From Syntrophales bacterium (GTDB taxonomy: Bacteria; Desulfobacterota; Syntrophia; Syntrophales; UBA2251): DNA of 35,359 nucleotides. The translations under genes were made by a program, and so were the position numbers. The notes beneath the pieces are model-generated. The model was not told the DNA's origin and searched no databases. It was given only the letters and a program-made list of their open reading frames with translations. Position 1 is the first letter of the stretch; every line of letters begins with the position of its first letter. Shown here piece by piece: positions 15,125 to 22,694 of the stretch. The stretch is from the NCBI GenBank assembly GCA_023230905.1, contig JALNWL010000005.1, positions 1 to 35,359 on the forward strand, written 5' to 3'.

Positions 15125-16486
15125 CTACGGCTTGGGGAAGGCCGCCGTCGTCCGGATCGCCCGCTCTATCTCCTCTTCGGGCAGCTCGTATTGCGTGAGC
15201 TTTCCGGATAGGTAGGCGTCGTAGGCGGTCAAATCGATCAGACCGTGGCCGCTCCAGTTGAACAGGATAACCTTCTCCTTCCCCTCATCCTTGGCCCGCC
15301 GCGCCTCGTCGACGACCGCGGCGATCACGTGGTTCGTCTCCGGCGCCGGGACATAGCCTTCCGACCGCGCCCATTTCACGCCGGCGTCGAAGGTCTCCAG
15401 CTGGTTGTACGCCCGCGCCTCGACCAGGCCCCCACGGACGACGTGGCTGACGAGCGGCGCCATGCCGTGATAGCGCAGTCCGCCCGCGTGGATGGGCGCG
15501 GGCACGAAATCATGCCCCAGCGTGTGCATGGCCAAAAGCGGCGTCTTCTGTGCCAGATCGCCGAAGTCATAGGCATAGGGCGCCCGGGTGATCGACGGAC
15601 AGGAGGTGGGCTCGGCCGCCACAATCCGAACGTCTTTCCCGTGGATCTTGTCCCGGACGAAGGGGAACGAGACGCCGGCAAAGTTGCTGCCGCCGCCGGC
15701 GCAGCCCAGCACGACATCGGGATAGACGCCGATCTTCTCCAGCTGTTTCTCGGCCTCGAGACCGATGATCGTCTGGTACATCAGGACGTGGTTGAGCACG
15801 CTGCCCAGGGAGTACCGGGTGTTCTCGGAGGTTACCGCATCCTCGATGGCCTCGCTGATGGCGACTCCCAGGCTTCCCGGCGAATCCGGGTGCGCGGCCA
15901 GAAAGTCGCGACCCGATACGGTCAGGCTGCTCGGACTTGGGATGCACTCGGCGCCCCACGTGTTCATCAGCATCCGCCGGTACGGCTTCTGTTCGAAGCT
16001 GACCCGCACCATGTACACCCGGCAGGCCAGACCGAACATCTGGCAGGCCATGGCCAGGGCGCTCCCCCACTGCCCGGCGCCCGTTTCCGTCGTCAGGCGT
16101 TTGATCCCGAACTCGCGGTTGTAGTACGCCATGGGGATCGCGGCGTTCGGCTTGTGGGATCCGGCCGGACTCACCCCCTCATGCTTGTAGTAGATCTTCA
16201 CCGGGCAGCCGAGGAGCTTTTCGAAGTTGCGGGCTCGGTAGAGGGGAGACGGCCGCCACAGAAGGTATTTCCCCAGCACCTCGTCCGGAATGTCGATCCA
16301 GCGCTCCTGGCTCACGTCCTGCGCGATGATGTTCATCGGGAAGATCGGGGCCAGATCCTCCGGCCCGACCGGCTGCCCCGTCCCGGGATGGAGGGGCGGC
16401 GGCAACGGGGTCGGAAGATCCGCCTGGATGTTGTACCATTGCCGGGGAATTTCATGATCGCTCAGCACTACCTTCGTCTCGTCCAT
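15125..16486 (-). CDS. trpB: Tryptophan synthase beta subunit, TrpB2 type
   Basis: 453-residue PLP enzyme that joins indole and serine to give tryptophan. It is the long TrpB2 form (canonical TrpB is ~400 residues), recognisable by the N-terminal IPRQWYNIQADLP, the RPSPLYRA segment, the PLP-lysine region HEGVSPAGSHKPNAA, TTETGAGQWGSALA, the cofactor phosphate loop GCAGGGSNFAG, and the C-terminal FNWSGHGLIDL. I start at the ATG at 16486, which has AAGGAGAG 7 nt upstream. The gene is not next to trpA or other trp genes here. TrpB2 usually lacks a tight TrpA partner and is thought to salvage indole or act on O-phosphoserine in some lineages. A tryptophan-codon leader peptide and terminator stand directly upstream, linking expression to tryptophan supply. 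A terminator follows. Confidence 0.95.
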   Translation of the reverse strand: MDETKVVLSDHEIPRQWYNIQADLPTPLPPPLHPGTGQPVGPEDLAPIFPMNIIAQDVSQERWIDIPDEVLGKYLLWRPSPLYRARNFEKLLGCPVKIYYKHEGVSPAGSHKPNAAIPMAYYNREFGIKRLTTETGAGQWGSALAMACQMFGLACRVYMVRVSFEQKPYRRMLMNTWGAECIPSPSSLTVSGRDFLAAHPDSPGSLGVAISEAIEDAVTSENTRYSLGSVLNHVLMYQTIIGLEAEKQLEKIGVYPDVVLGCAGGGSNFAGVSFPFVRDKIHGKDVRIVAAEPTSCPSITRAPYAYDFGDLAQKTPLLAMHTLGHDFVPAPIHAGGLRYHGMAPLVSHVVRGGLVEARAYNQLETFDAGVKWARSEGYVPAPETNHVIAAVVDEARRAKDEGKEKVILFNWSGHGLIDLTAYDAYLSGKLTQYELPEEEIERAIRTTAAFPKP

Positions 16487-16540
16487 GATCTGCTCTCCTT
16501 TTTCCTGAAATAGGCGCGTCCCTGAATGAACGCACCGCGC

Positions 16541-16569
16541 AAAAAAAGCCACGGGGCGCGCCCCGTGGC
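16541..16569 (-). terminator. Attenuator terminator upstream of trpB2
   Basis: On the minus strand GCCACGGGGC-GC-GCCCCGTGGC is a fully paired inverted repeat (16569-16548) followed at once by seven T's (16547-16541). It is a strong factor-independent terminator located 55 nt before the trpB2 ATG, i.e. inside its leader, after the Trp-rich leader peptide. Confidence 0.85.
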
Positions 16570-16593
16570 TTTTGATTCTTTCTCTCCGTGCTC

Positions 16594-16668
16594 GGCCATG
16601 GGGGGTCCTCTCCCGCCCACGGCCCGCTCGATACCGGCGAGCGCTCGCGGGCAGACGTTACGTCTGCC
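16594..16668 (-). promoter_or_regulatory. Alternating RNA stems of the trp-type attenuator
   Basis: Three competing pairings are visible on the minus strand. (A) GGCAGACG-TAA-CGTCTGCC, a hairpin at 16668-16650 that overlaps the leader-peptide stop. (B) GCCCGC, just after A, pairs with GCGGGC in the next segment. (C) GGCCGTGGG (16624-16616) pairs with CCCATGGCC (16602-16594), nine pairs with one G-U. The 3' arm of C can also pair with the 5' arm of the terminator (CCCCATGGC with GCCACGGGG, one mismatch). A stall at the Trp codons would block A, allow B, free the 3' arm of C and prevent termination. The pairings are seen; the switching order is inferred. Confidence 0.6.
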
Positions 16669-16705
16669 ACCACCAGAACAACCTGTTTTGAGACCGCCGA
16701 TCCAT
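16658..16705 (-). CDS. trpL: Trp-rich leader peptide of the trpB2 attenuator
   Basis: A 15-residue frame, MDRRSQNRLFWWWQT, ends in TAA. It holds three consecutive TGG codons at positions 11-13, a composition that is very unlikely by chance and identical in logic to enterobacterial TrpL. AAAGAGG stands 8 nt before the ATG. The frame lies 172 nt upstream of trpB2 on the same strand. It is followed by a hairpin at its stop codon and then the terminator. It is expected to act only as a sensor of charged tRNA-Trp through ribosome stalling. Confidence 0.88.
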   Translation of the reverse strand: MDRRSQNRLFWWWQT

Positions 16706-16827
16706 CAACCGAACCTCTTTCCTCTCAATCGTGGGAAGGTTCCCTATCAAAAAAAAAACCCGAGGGCAAGTATTTTTTTGCAGGTGTTTTTGTGGCCGGA
16801 TTTTCGACACCGGTCCTTCCCTCCGCC

Positions 16828-18033
16828 TCAGGGTTCGAAACGGGACATAAGCCCCTTGTGCCGCCGGTACCAGAAGTGGGGGAAGAGGTTATACAGGACC
16901 CGGGAGACCGGGCCGATGAACTCCTTCGTCCGCTTGTCGAACTGGCAGGCCTGGATGACGAGTTCCCGGATATCCTTTTTGTTGTTCCCCTCGTTGAAGA
17001 TCTTGTAGGCGCAGTTGAACAGGGGGCTGTACATGTTCTTCTTCTCCAGGTACTTGTGGACGTTCCGGATCGTGTTCGGCCCTTCGGGCGTCCCGTCGAT
17101 CCGGGCGAGGACCTTCATGTTGGTCTCGATGGGGTTGCCCATGTACTGCTCGTAGAAATACCGGCCGTACCGGAAGTTCTTGCTGGCGGGAGAGGATACG
17201 GTCACGTACATGTCGCCGACGCCCGCCTGGCTGTGGAAGGCCTGGAAGCTCCCGCCCAGGAGCTTCGACAGCGAGCGGATCTCCACGCCGGAACGGGCGA
17301 AGATCGTGCCGGGCGTGGAATCGCCCAGCGACAGCGACTGCGCCAGCCCCATGAGGTTGGCCACGATGTTCTTGAGTGATCCGCAGGCCTCTACCCCCAC
17401 GATGTCGAAATTGTAGTAGGAGTTCAGTTCACGCCGGTTGAAGCGGAGCAGTTCGTCCCGGATGAGACGGGAGATGCGCCGTGGTCCGGCCACCGTGACG
17501 CAGACCGGATTCCCCAGGGCCACGTCGATGTCGAAGAACGGCCCGCCGATGCAGACCACCTGATACTTGTACTTGAGGTTGTAGAGGTTGTTGTTGATGA
17601 GCTGGGACGGGGTGATGAGCTCCTTGGTCAGCTCGTCGGCGGTGAGCCCCTTGATGGGCGAGATCAGGCACGTGTCGCCCGTCTTGCGCTCGATCAGGGG
17701 GGTCAGGTAATTGAGGAGCTCCGGCAGGCGGTTCATCGTCACGGACAGAAAAATGAAGTCATTGCCCTCGACGATCCGCTCCAGATCGTGGGTCGCGTAG
17801 ACCCGGGGGGAGAATCGCGGAACCCGGTCCATCCCGCCCAGACGGTCGGCGAGGTCCTGGGTCAGGTGTTTCGGATTGACGCGTTCCCGGTTGATGGTGC
17901 GGCAGAGGTCGCCGTCATGGTAATAGATCGCGACCTTCTTGTTGTCGCGGTCGAACTTGTAGGCGAAGGCCGTCCCGAGACGCCCGGGGCCGATGATGGC
18001 GATTCTGTCCGTGTCCAGACTGTTGAAAATCAT
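16828..18033 (-). CDS. GpsA-like NAD(P)-dependent glycerol-3-phosphate dehydrogenase homologue (divergent)
   Basis: 401 residues. The N-terminal Rossmann motif is GPGRLGTAF (15-23), as in GpsA. Family landmarks follow: SPIKGLTADE, GGPFFDIDVALGNP, VVGVEACGSLKNIVANLMGLAQ (the catalytic-lysine segment) and GVGDMYVTVSSPASKNFRYG, which parallels the GpsA GAGDL..T..S..SRN..G motif with substitutions. It is ~60 residues longer than standard GpsA (~335), with a C-terminal extension rich in Arg/Tyr. The enzyme class reduces dihydroxyacetone phosphate to sn-glycerol 3-phosphate for phospholipid synthesis, but the divergence leaves the substrate open. It follows the acyl-CoA dehydrogenase by 46 nt on the same strand. 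The region after its stop contains a T10 tract but no convincing terminator stem. Confidence 0.85.
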   Translation of the reverse strand: MIFNSLDTDRIAIIGPGRLGTAFAYKFDRDNKKVAIYYHDGDLCRTINRERVNPKHLTQDLADRLGGMDRVPRFSPRVYATHDLERIVEGNDFIFLSVTMNRLPELLNYLTPLIERKTGDTCLISPIKGLTADELTKELITPSQLINNNLYNLKYKYQVVCIGGPFFDIDVALGNPVCVTVAGPRRISRLIRDELLRFNRRELNSYYNFDIVGVEACGSLKNIVANLMGLAQSLSLGDSTPGTIFARSGVEIRSLSKLLGGSFQAFHSQAGVGDMYVTVSSPASKNFRYGRYFYEQYMGNPIETNMKVLARIDGTPEGPNTIRNVHKYLEKKNMYSPLFNCAYKIFNEGNNKKDIRELVIQACQFDKRTKEFIGPVSRVLYNLFPHFWYRRHKGLMSRFEP

Positions 18034-18079
18034 GATCCCCTGCCACTGGCGCCGATTTGCCGGAGCGGGGCGACGCCGC

Positions 18080-19219
18080 TCAGGCCCCCATGGACTCCCG
18101 CGCGATGACGATGCGCTGGACCTCCGAGGTCCCCTCGTAGATCGCGGTGACGCGCACGTCCCGGTACAGTCGCTCGATCTTGTATTCCTTCATGTAGCCG
18201 TACCCGCCGTGGATCTGCAGGGCACGGTAGGCCGCCCGGTTGGCCATCTCCGAGGCGAAAAGCTTCGCCATCGACGCCTCCCGGGTAAACGGAAGCCCCT
18301 GGTCCTTGCGATCCGCCGCGTTCAGGGTCAGCCAGTGGGCGGCCTCGATCTCCGTCGCCGTGTCCGCGATCATCCACTGGAGGGCCTGGAACGACCCGAT
18401 CGCCCGACCGAACTGACGGCGCGATTTTGCGTACTGGATCGCTTCGTCCAGACAGGCCCGAGCGATGCCGAGGGACTGGGACGCGATGCCGATGCGCCCG
18501 CTGTCTAGGGCCGTCATCGCGATCCGGAAGCCGTGGCCCTCCTTTGCCAGGAGGTTTTCCTTCGGAATGAGACAGTCTTCGAAGATCAGCTCCACCGTGT
18601 TGGAGGCGCGGAGCCCCATCTTGTCTTCCTTCCGGCCCACCGAAAACCCCGGCAGGCCCGGTTCGACGATGAAGGCCGTTAGCCCCCGGCCCGACTTCTC
18701 CGCGCCCGTCCGGGCCACCAGGATGATTGACCCCGCGTAGCCCCCGTTCGTGATGAAGACCTTCGTGCCGTTGACCCGATAATGATTGCCCCGGTCCTCC
18801 GCGCGCATGACCATGCTGCCCGGATCGGAGCCCGCACCGGGCTCCGTGATGGCAAAGGCGCCGATGATCTCCCCGCCCGCCAGCGGGACGAGGTATTTCT
18901 CCCGCTGCGCCTCCGTCCCGAATTTGAGCAGGGGATCCTGGGAGAGGTTCGTCACCGACATGGTCACCGCCGTGGAGGCGCAGGCATAGGCGATCTCCTG
19001 CAGTGCCAGGGAATAGCTGACCGCCCCGACGCCTGCCCCTCCGTACTCCGCCGGCACCATCATCCCGAGCAGCCCCAGCCCCCCCATCTTGCGGAGCGCC
19101 TCCAGGGGAAACGTCTCCTGTGCGTCCCACGCGTGGGCGAAGGGCTCCAGCTCCTTGCGGGCGAACTCCCGGGCCATCAGGCGGATCATTTCCTGTTCGC
19201 TGGTGAGCTGAAAAGACAT
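18080..19219 (-). CDS. Acyl-CoA dehydrogenase (short-chain / butyryl-CoA type)
   Basis: 379-residue FAD flavoprotein introducing the alpha,beta double bond into acyl-CoA. Motifs: the FAITEPGAGSDPGSM flavin/substrate signature, VNGTKVFITNGG, KMGLRASNT, the YAKSRRQFGRAIGSFQ helix, and the C-terminal catalytic base Glu362 in AIYEGTSEVQRIVIAR. Position of the Glu and the sequence style match short-chain (butyryl-CoA) dehydrogenases. The ATG at 19219 has GGGGGG-rich sequence upstream. It lies 13 nt after the XRE-cupin regulator, so the two are co-transcribed. No electron-transfer flavoprotein genes are in view. Chain length is not certain. Confidence 0.95.
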   Translation of the reverse strand: MSFQLTSEQEMIRLMAREFARKELEPFAHAWDAQETFPLEALRKMGGLGLLGMMVPAEYGGAGVGAVSYSLALQEIAYACASTAVTMSVTNLSQDPLLKFGTEAQREKYLVPLAGGEIIGAFAITEPGAGSDPGSMVMRAEDRGNHYRVNGTKVFITNGGYAGSIILVARTGAEKSGRGLTAFIVEPGLPGFSVGRKEDKMGLRASNTVELIFEDCLIPKENLLAKEGHGFRIAMTALDSGRIGIASQSLGIARACLDEAIQYAKSRRQFGRAIGSFQALQWMIADTATEIEAAHWLTLNAADRKDQGLPFTREASMAKLFASEMANRAAYRALQIHGGYGYMKEYKIERLYRDVRVTAIYEGTSEVQRIVIARESMGA

Positions 19220-19232
19220 CCCCCCTCCCCCC

Positions 19233-19781
19233 TTACGGCACGTAGATGACGACGAGCAGCCTGGTCGTCTCCGCGGTCGGATTGCTCAGCTTGTGATGGA
19301 GGGAGGAATTGAAGTGGAGGCTCTCCCCCTTCGCCAGCGTCGAGACATTGTCGCCCACCTGGATGACGAGTCCGCCCTTGATGACGTACACGAACTCCTC
19401 CCCCTCGTGGTGGTACTCGACCCCCTTGTGCTCCGTGTTGGCCTCGATCGTGACGTGGTAGGCCCGCAGGTGCTTGTCCTTGGCCGGCTTGGTCAGGGGG
19501 TTGTAGGCGTAGGAATCCACCCGCTTCTTGTGGCTCCGGGTTCGTTTCCGGGTGGTCTTGAGGTCCTCCTCCGCCTCCCCGTCCTCCATGTCGAGTTTCA
19601 GCACCCGGCTCAGCTGAAGCAGCAGGGAGACGGGAGGGACGATTTTCCCCTCCTCGAGATCCCGCAGGACATCGACCGTGTAACCGCTCTCATGGGCCAG
19701 GTCTGCGAGGCTCAGGCCCAACTTCTCCCGGCCGGCCCGGACGCGCCGCCCCAGGGTCAGCCCCTGTGACTTTTTCTTCAC
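19233..19781 (-). CDS. XRE-family transcriptional regulator with C-terminal cupin domain
   Basis: About 182 residues. The N-terminal helix-turn-helix (LGRRVRAGREKLGLSLADLAHESGY... IVPPVSLLLQLSRVL) is of the Cro/C1 type. A basic linker (TTRKRTRSHKKRVDS) leads to a cupin barrel with HHEGEEFVYVIKGGLVIQVGDN and LHFNSSLHHKLSN, which holds the metal- or ligand-binding histidines and glutamate. This is the layout of small-molecule-sensing regulators such as PuuR. I start at the GTG at 19781 because GGGAGG lies 8 nt upstream; GTG 19784 or ATG 19799 are alternatives, but the ATG would put that site inside the gene. A strong promoter stands upstream. It probably regulates its own operon with the acyl-CoA dehydrogenase. 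Confidence 0.9.
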   Translation of the reverse strand: MKKKSQGLTLGRRVRAGREKLGLSLADLAHESGYTVDVLRDLEEGKIVPPVSLLLQLSRVLKLDMEDGEAEEDLKTTRKRTRSHKKRVDSYAYNPLTKPAKDKHLRAYHVTIEANTEHKGVEYHHEGEEFVYVIKGGLVIQVGDNVSTLAKGESLHFNSSLHHKLSNPTAETTRLLVVIYVP

Positions 19782-19913
19782 CACGGGCACCTCCCTCATT
19801 GTTCCCCGGACAAGCCGGGTTCTGCTCCGACCCCGCGACCTTCACGGAGACAGCCCCCCATGGGTTGGAGCGCAACGCCCCCGGTGACGGGCGGGGCCGG
19901 AAAAATCGGGTGG

Positions 19914-19942
19914 AGTATAGGGAAGCCCCGGCAGCGTGTCAA
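19914..19942 (-). promoter_or_regulatory. Near-consensus sigma-70 promoter for the XRE-cupin operon
   Basis: On the minus strand TTGACA (19942-19937), a 17-nt spacer and TATACT (19919-19914) match the consensus at 6/6 and 5/6. The start near 19907 gives a ~125-nt GC-rich leader before the GTG start. I do not recognise a riboswitch in this leader. Confidence 0.75.
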
Positions 19943-20031
19943 GGACAAAGCGCCCCGCCGCGGGGTCCGTTCGGATCGTCCGGAAAACGGAAACATTCCT
20001 CCGACGGCCTGCGGTGAAACGGAGGCGGTCT

Positions 20032-21192
20032 TTACAGGACGATCCGGACGGCCGGCTGACGCCGGAGACCGTCGTAGAGGGTCAGGCGCTCCGCCTCGTC
20101 CCGCACCTCCAGGGCCAGGTTCAGACTGTGATATTTCCCGTTGGCGCTCGTGCGGGAAGGCGTCACCGTGTGGCGGCGGGGACCGACGACGGCGGCGATG
20201 GCCTGGCGGAGCGCGTCCGGGTCCGCGCCGACGACCTTGTATACCCAGGGGCAGGGATAGGTCAGGTCGGGTTTCCGTTTGCAGGCCGGAGGTACGCGGG
20301 GGGGCTGCAGCCCGCTTCCGCCGGGCGCAGGGTTCTCCGTCTGCCGGGCCGATGGCGAGGGAGAGCCGCCCGCCGTCCCGGACAGGAGGGCCCGGACCTG
20401 TCCGTCCGTTTCGCGGATCACGGCACCCGCCGCACCGGCCGGCAGGCCCGGTTCGATCATAAAGGGCACGACCTCCACCGCCCCGTCGAAGACCTCCTCC
20501 AGGAGGAAGGCGGTTTTCGCCATCCGCTCCGCCACCTTCTGCCGGGCGCCGTAGCTGTCTCCCGCCTGTTCGTTGAACCCGAAGTCGTCGATGAGGATGA
20601 CCCGATCCATCCGCGCGGGGAGGAGGCGACGGGACTGCTCCCAGAAGGCGAGCGCCGCCTTCGGGGCGCCGAGATCGGCGGAATTGGCGACCAGGATCCG
20701 GGCAGGCGCCGCCGGCGCTTCCGGCTCGTCCCGGATCGCCCGGGCGGTGAGCCCCCCGTCGCGGAGATAGCCCACGATATAATCCGTCGCCTCGGCATAG
20801 TGGTCCGTGGCGACGAGGAGTTGCACGTCCGGATTCGAGGTTAGGGCGTTCAGGAGGGGCTGCCAGCGAAGATCGATCCGGGACTGCCCCAGATAGGCAC
20901 CGACGAACCGGGAAACGGCGTCACGAATCCGGTCGTCCGCCGGGTCTCCCGGGCGGACGCCGCACCGTTCGCGGATCCGCCGCGCCATGACGCCCCGGTA
21001 GCCGACCGGCGTCGTGCTCCCCTCCGTCCAGGTCGGGCCGACGACCTCATCCCAGAAGACCCCGGGGCTCGCAATCCCGAGCGCCGCCAGCCCGGACGCG
21101 TCGAGCTGCTCCCTCAGACGGTCCGGACGGCCGAAGGCCACCGCCGCCAGGCTCAGGGTGCCGGAATAGTCGAAAACGACGAGCGTCTTCAT
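20032..21192 (-). CDS. HAD-like hydrolase domain fused to a DUF493 (YbeD-like) domain
   Basis: 386 residues in two parts. Residues ~1-230 form a HAD-type Rossmann domain, with motif I FDYSGTLS (nucleophile Asp8), a motif II-like LVATDHYAEA, and motif IV VILIDDFGFNEQ. In motif I the usual second Asp (general acid, DxD) is Ser10, so normal phosphatase action is doubtful. A low-complexity Pro/Ser/Gly linker (~275-305) leads to the C-terminal ~80 residues with YPCPWVYKVVGAD and ...RTSANGKYHSLNLALEV, the DUF493/YbeD fold. The ATG overlaps the thiE stop (ATGA), so it is translationally coupled to thiE and last in the thi operon. A role in thiamine phosphate metabolism is only suggested by position. 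Confidence 0.8.
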   Translation of the reverse strand: MKTLVVFDYSGTLSLAAVAFGRPDRLREQLDASGLAALGIASPGVFWDEVVGPTWTEGSTTPVGYRGVMARRIRERCGVRPGDPADDRIRDAVSRFVGAYLGQSRIDLRWQPLLNALTSNPDVQLLVATDHYAEATDYIVGYLRDGGLTARAIRDEPEAPAAPARILVANSADLGAPKAALAFWEQSRRLLPARMDRVILIDDFGFNEQAGDSYGARQKVAERMAKTAFLLEEVFDGAVEVVPFMIEPGLPAGAAGAVIRETDGQVRALLSGTAGGSPSPSARQTENPAPGGSGLQPPRVPPACKRKPDLTYPCPWVYKVVGADPDALRQAIAAVVGPRRHTVTPSRTSANGKYHSLNLALEVRDEAERLTLYDGLRRQPAVRIVL

Positions 21193-21827
21193 CGCACGCC
21201 CCGTTCCTCCCGGACCCTGTGAATCACCGCTGCCAGCCCCTGCGAGGCCTGGAACGGATCGGCCGCCGCGCAGATCGCCGAGACGACGGCCAAGCTATCC
21301 GCCCCGGCCCGGCAGACCGCTTCCGCATTGGCGGCGTTGATGCCGCCGATCGCCACGAGGGGATGCCGCGAAAAGGCCCGGATCTTCGCCAGCCCCTCGA
21401 GCCCCCACGCCCCGCGGGTATCCGTTTTCGTCGGCGTCGCAAAAACGGGGCTGACGCCCAGGTAGTCGCAGTCCAGCGCCTGGGCCTGTTCCACGTCTTC
21501 CCAGGTTTCGACGGACACGCCGATGATCGCCCGGGGCCCCAGCAGCCTCCGGGCCAGGGTATAGGGCATGTCGTTCTGACCGATATGCACGCCGTCGGCC
21601 CCCACCGCCAGGGCCACGTCCAGACGGTCGTTGATGATCAGCGGAACGTTGAAAGGGGTGAGCAGGTCCCGGACGGCCAGCGCCTCCTCCACGAACTGCC
21701 GAGTCGAAAGCGTCTTCTCCCGCAGCTGGACGCACCGCGCCCCGCCGCGGACGGACGCCAGGACCACGTCCGTCAGAGACCGCCGGCCGCACAGGTCGCG
21801 GTCCGTCACCAGGTACAATCCTTCCAT
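21189..21827 (-). CDS. thiE: Thiamine-phosphate synthase ThiE
   Basis: 212-residue TIM-barrel enzyme that couples HMP diphosphate with the thiazole phosphate to make thiamine phosphate. Characteristic segments: YLVTDRDLCG, CVQLREKTLSTRQF (phosphate-binding and active-site Arg/Lys), LIINDRLDVALAVGADGVHIGQNDMP, IIGVSVET, YLGVSPVFATPTK (diphosphate loop) and AIGGINAANAEAVCRAGADSLAVVSAI. All are intact and the length is normal. It lies 22 nt after thiM and overlaps the next gene by 4 nt. No TPP riboswitch is visible upstream of the operon. Confidence 0.97.
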   Translation of the reverse strand: MEGLYLVTDRDLCGRRSLTDVVLASVRGGARCVQLREKTLSTRQFVEEALAVRDLLTPFNVPLIINDRLDVALAVGADGVHIGQNDMPYTLARRLLGPRAIIGVSVETWEDVEQAQALDCDYLGVSPVFATPTKTDTRGAWGLEGLAKIRAFSRHPLVAIGGINAANAEAVCRAGADSLAVVSAICAAADPFQASQGLAAVIHRVREERGVR

Positions 21828-21849
21828 GATTCTTCCCCTCCGTCGGCGC

Positions 21850-22662
21850 CTACCCGTTTTCCGGCGCGATTCTCAAGCGCCGCCGGAGGTCCTCTTCCGT
21901 CAGGCTGTACAGGGCGTCGAGAAAGCGCACCTGGAACGATCCCGGCCCCGGGCAGCCCTCCGCCGCCATTTCTCCCGCAACGCCCATCACGGCCATCGCG
22001 GCCGCCGTCGCCAGGGCGGCGTCCCTCTCCACGGCGGCAAAGGCGCCGCACAGGGCCGACGCGGTACAGCCCAGGCCCGTCACCCGGGGCATCATCGGGT
22101 GACCGTTCCGGATGGCCAGGGTTCCACCTTCGTGAACCACATAGTCCGTTTCGCCGCTGATGGACACGATGCAACCGTGACGCTGATGAATCGCCCGGGC
22201 CGCGGCCAGGGCCGTGGAGGAGGCCGCGGCGCTGTCCACACCCTTCGTCCGGGCCTCGTCCTGATGGACCGCCATGATCTCCGAGGCGTTCCCCCGGAGA
22301 ATCGTCGGCGGCCCCAACGAGATGAGCTCCCGGACCGTCTGCGTCCGGTAGGCCGTGGCACCCGCGCCCACGGGGTCCAGGACAACGGGAATGTGCCGGG
22401 CTCGGGCCGCCGGGACGGCGAGGCGCATGGCCCGGATCCAGGGGTCGCTCAGGGTCCCGATGTTGACGACGAGGGCGCCGGCGAGCACCGCCATCTCGGA
22501 CGCTTCATTCTCCGCATGGGCCATGACCGGAGAGGCCCCGAGGGCCAGCAGGGCGTTGGCGGTGTTGTTCATGACCACGTAATTGGTGATATTGTGGACC
22601 AGGGGGGCCTGCCGGCGAATGGCCGTCACGGCCTCCCAGATCGATGTTGCCGTGGGTTCCAT
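21850..22662 (-). CDS. thiM: Hydroxyethylthiazole kinase ThiM
   Basis: 270-residue ribokinase-fold enzyme that phosphorylates 4-methyl-5-hydroxyethylthiazole, a salvage step feeding ThiE. Motifs: PLVHNITNYVVMNNTANALLALGASPVMAHA (substrate site), LDPVGAGATAYRT, ILRGNASEI, and the anion-hole/catalytic VTGLGCTASALCGAF with the catalytic Cys of the GCTAS motif. Length and order are standard. The gene begins 32 nt after the ATP-grasp gene, with AAAGGAG about 12 nt before the ATG. With ThiE it gives a thiazole salvage pair; no ThiD or ThiC is in the window. Confidence 0.97.
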   Translation of the reverse strand: MEPTATSIWEAVTAIRRQAPLVHNITNYVVMNNTANALLALGASPVMAHAENEASEMAVLAGALVVNIGTLSDPWIRAMRLAVPAARARHIPVVLDPVGAGATAYRTQTVRELISLGPPTILRGNASEIMAVHQDEARTKGVDSAAASSTALAAARAIHQRHGCIVSISGETDYVVHEGGTLAIRNGHPMMPRVTGLGCTASALCGAFAAVERDAALATAAAMAVMGVAGEMAAEGCPGPGSFQVRFLDALYSLTEEDLRRRLRIAPENG

Positions 22663-22694
22663 GGATGCACTCCGCTCCTTTCAACTGGAAAAAT

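Noticed and set aside
16741..16785. T10 tract on the minus strand after the GpsA-like gene, as a terminator
   Set aside because: The preceding stem is only three GC pairs around a two-base loop and cannot form. A weak TTGCCC...TAGGGA promoter-like pair overlaps it but matches poorly, so I annotate neither.
19796..19861. 21-codon upstream frame in the leader of the XRE-cupin gene, overlapping the ATG at 19799
   Set aside because: No ribosome binding site and no striking codon content. The overlap with an alternative start may be chance.
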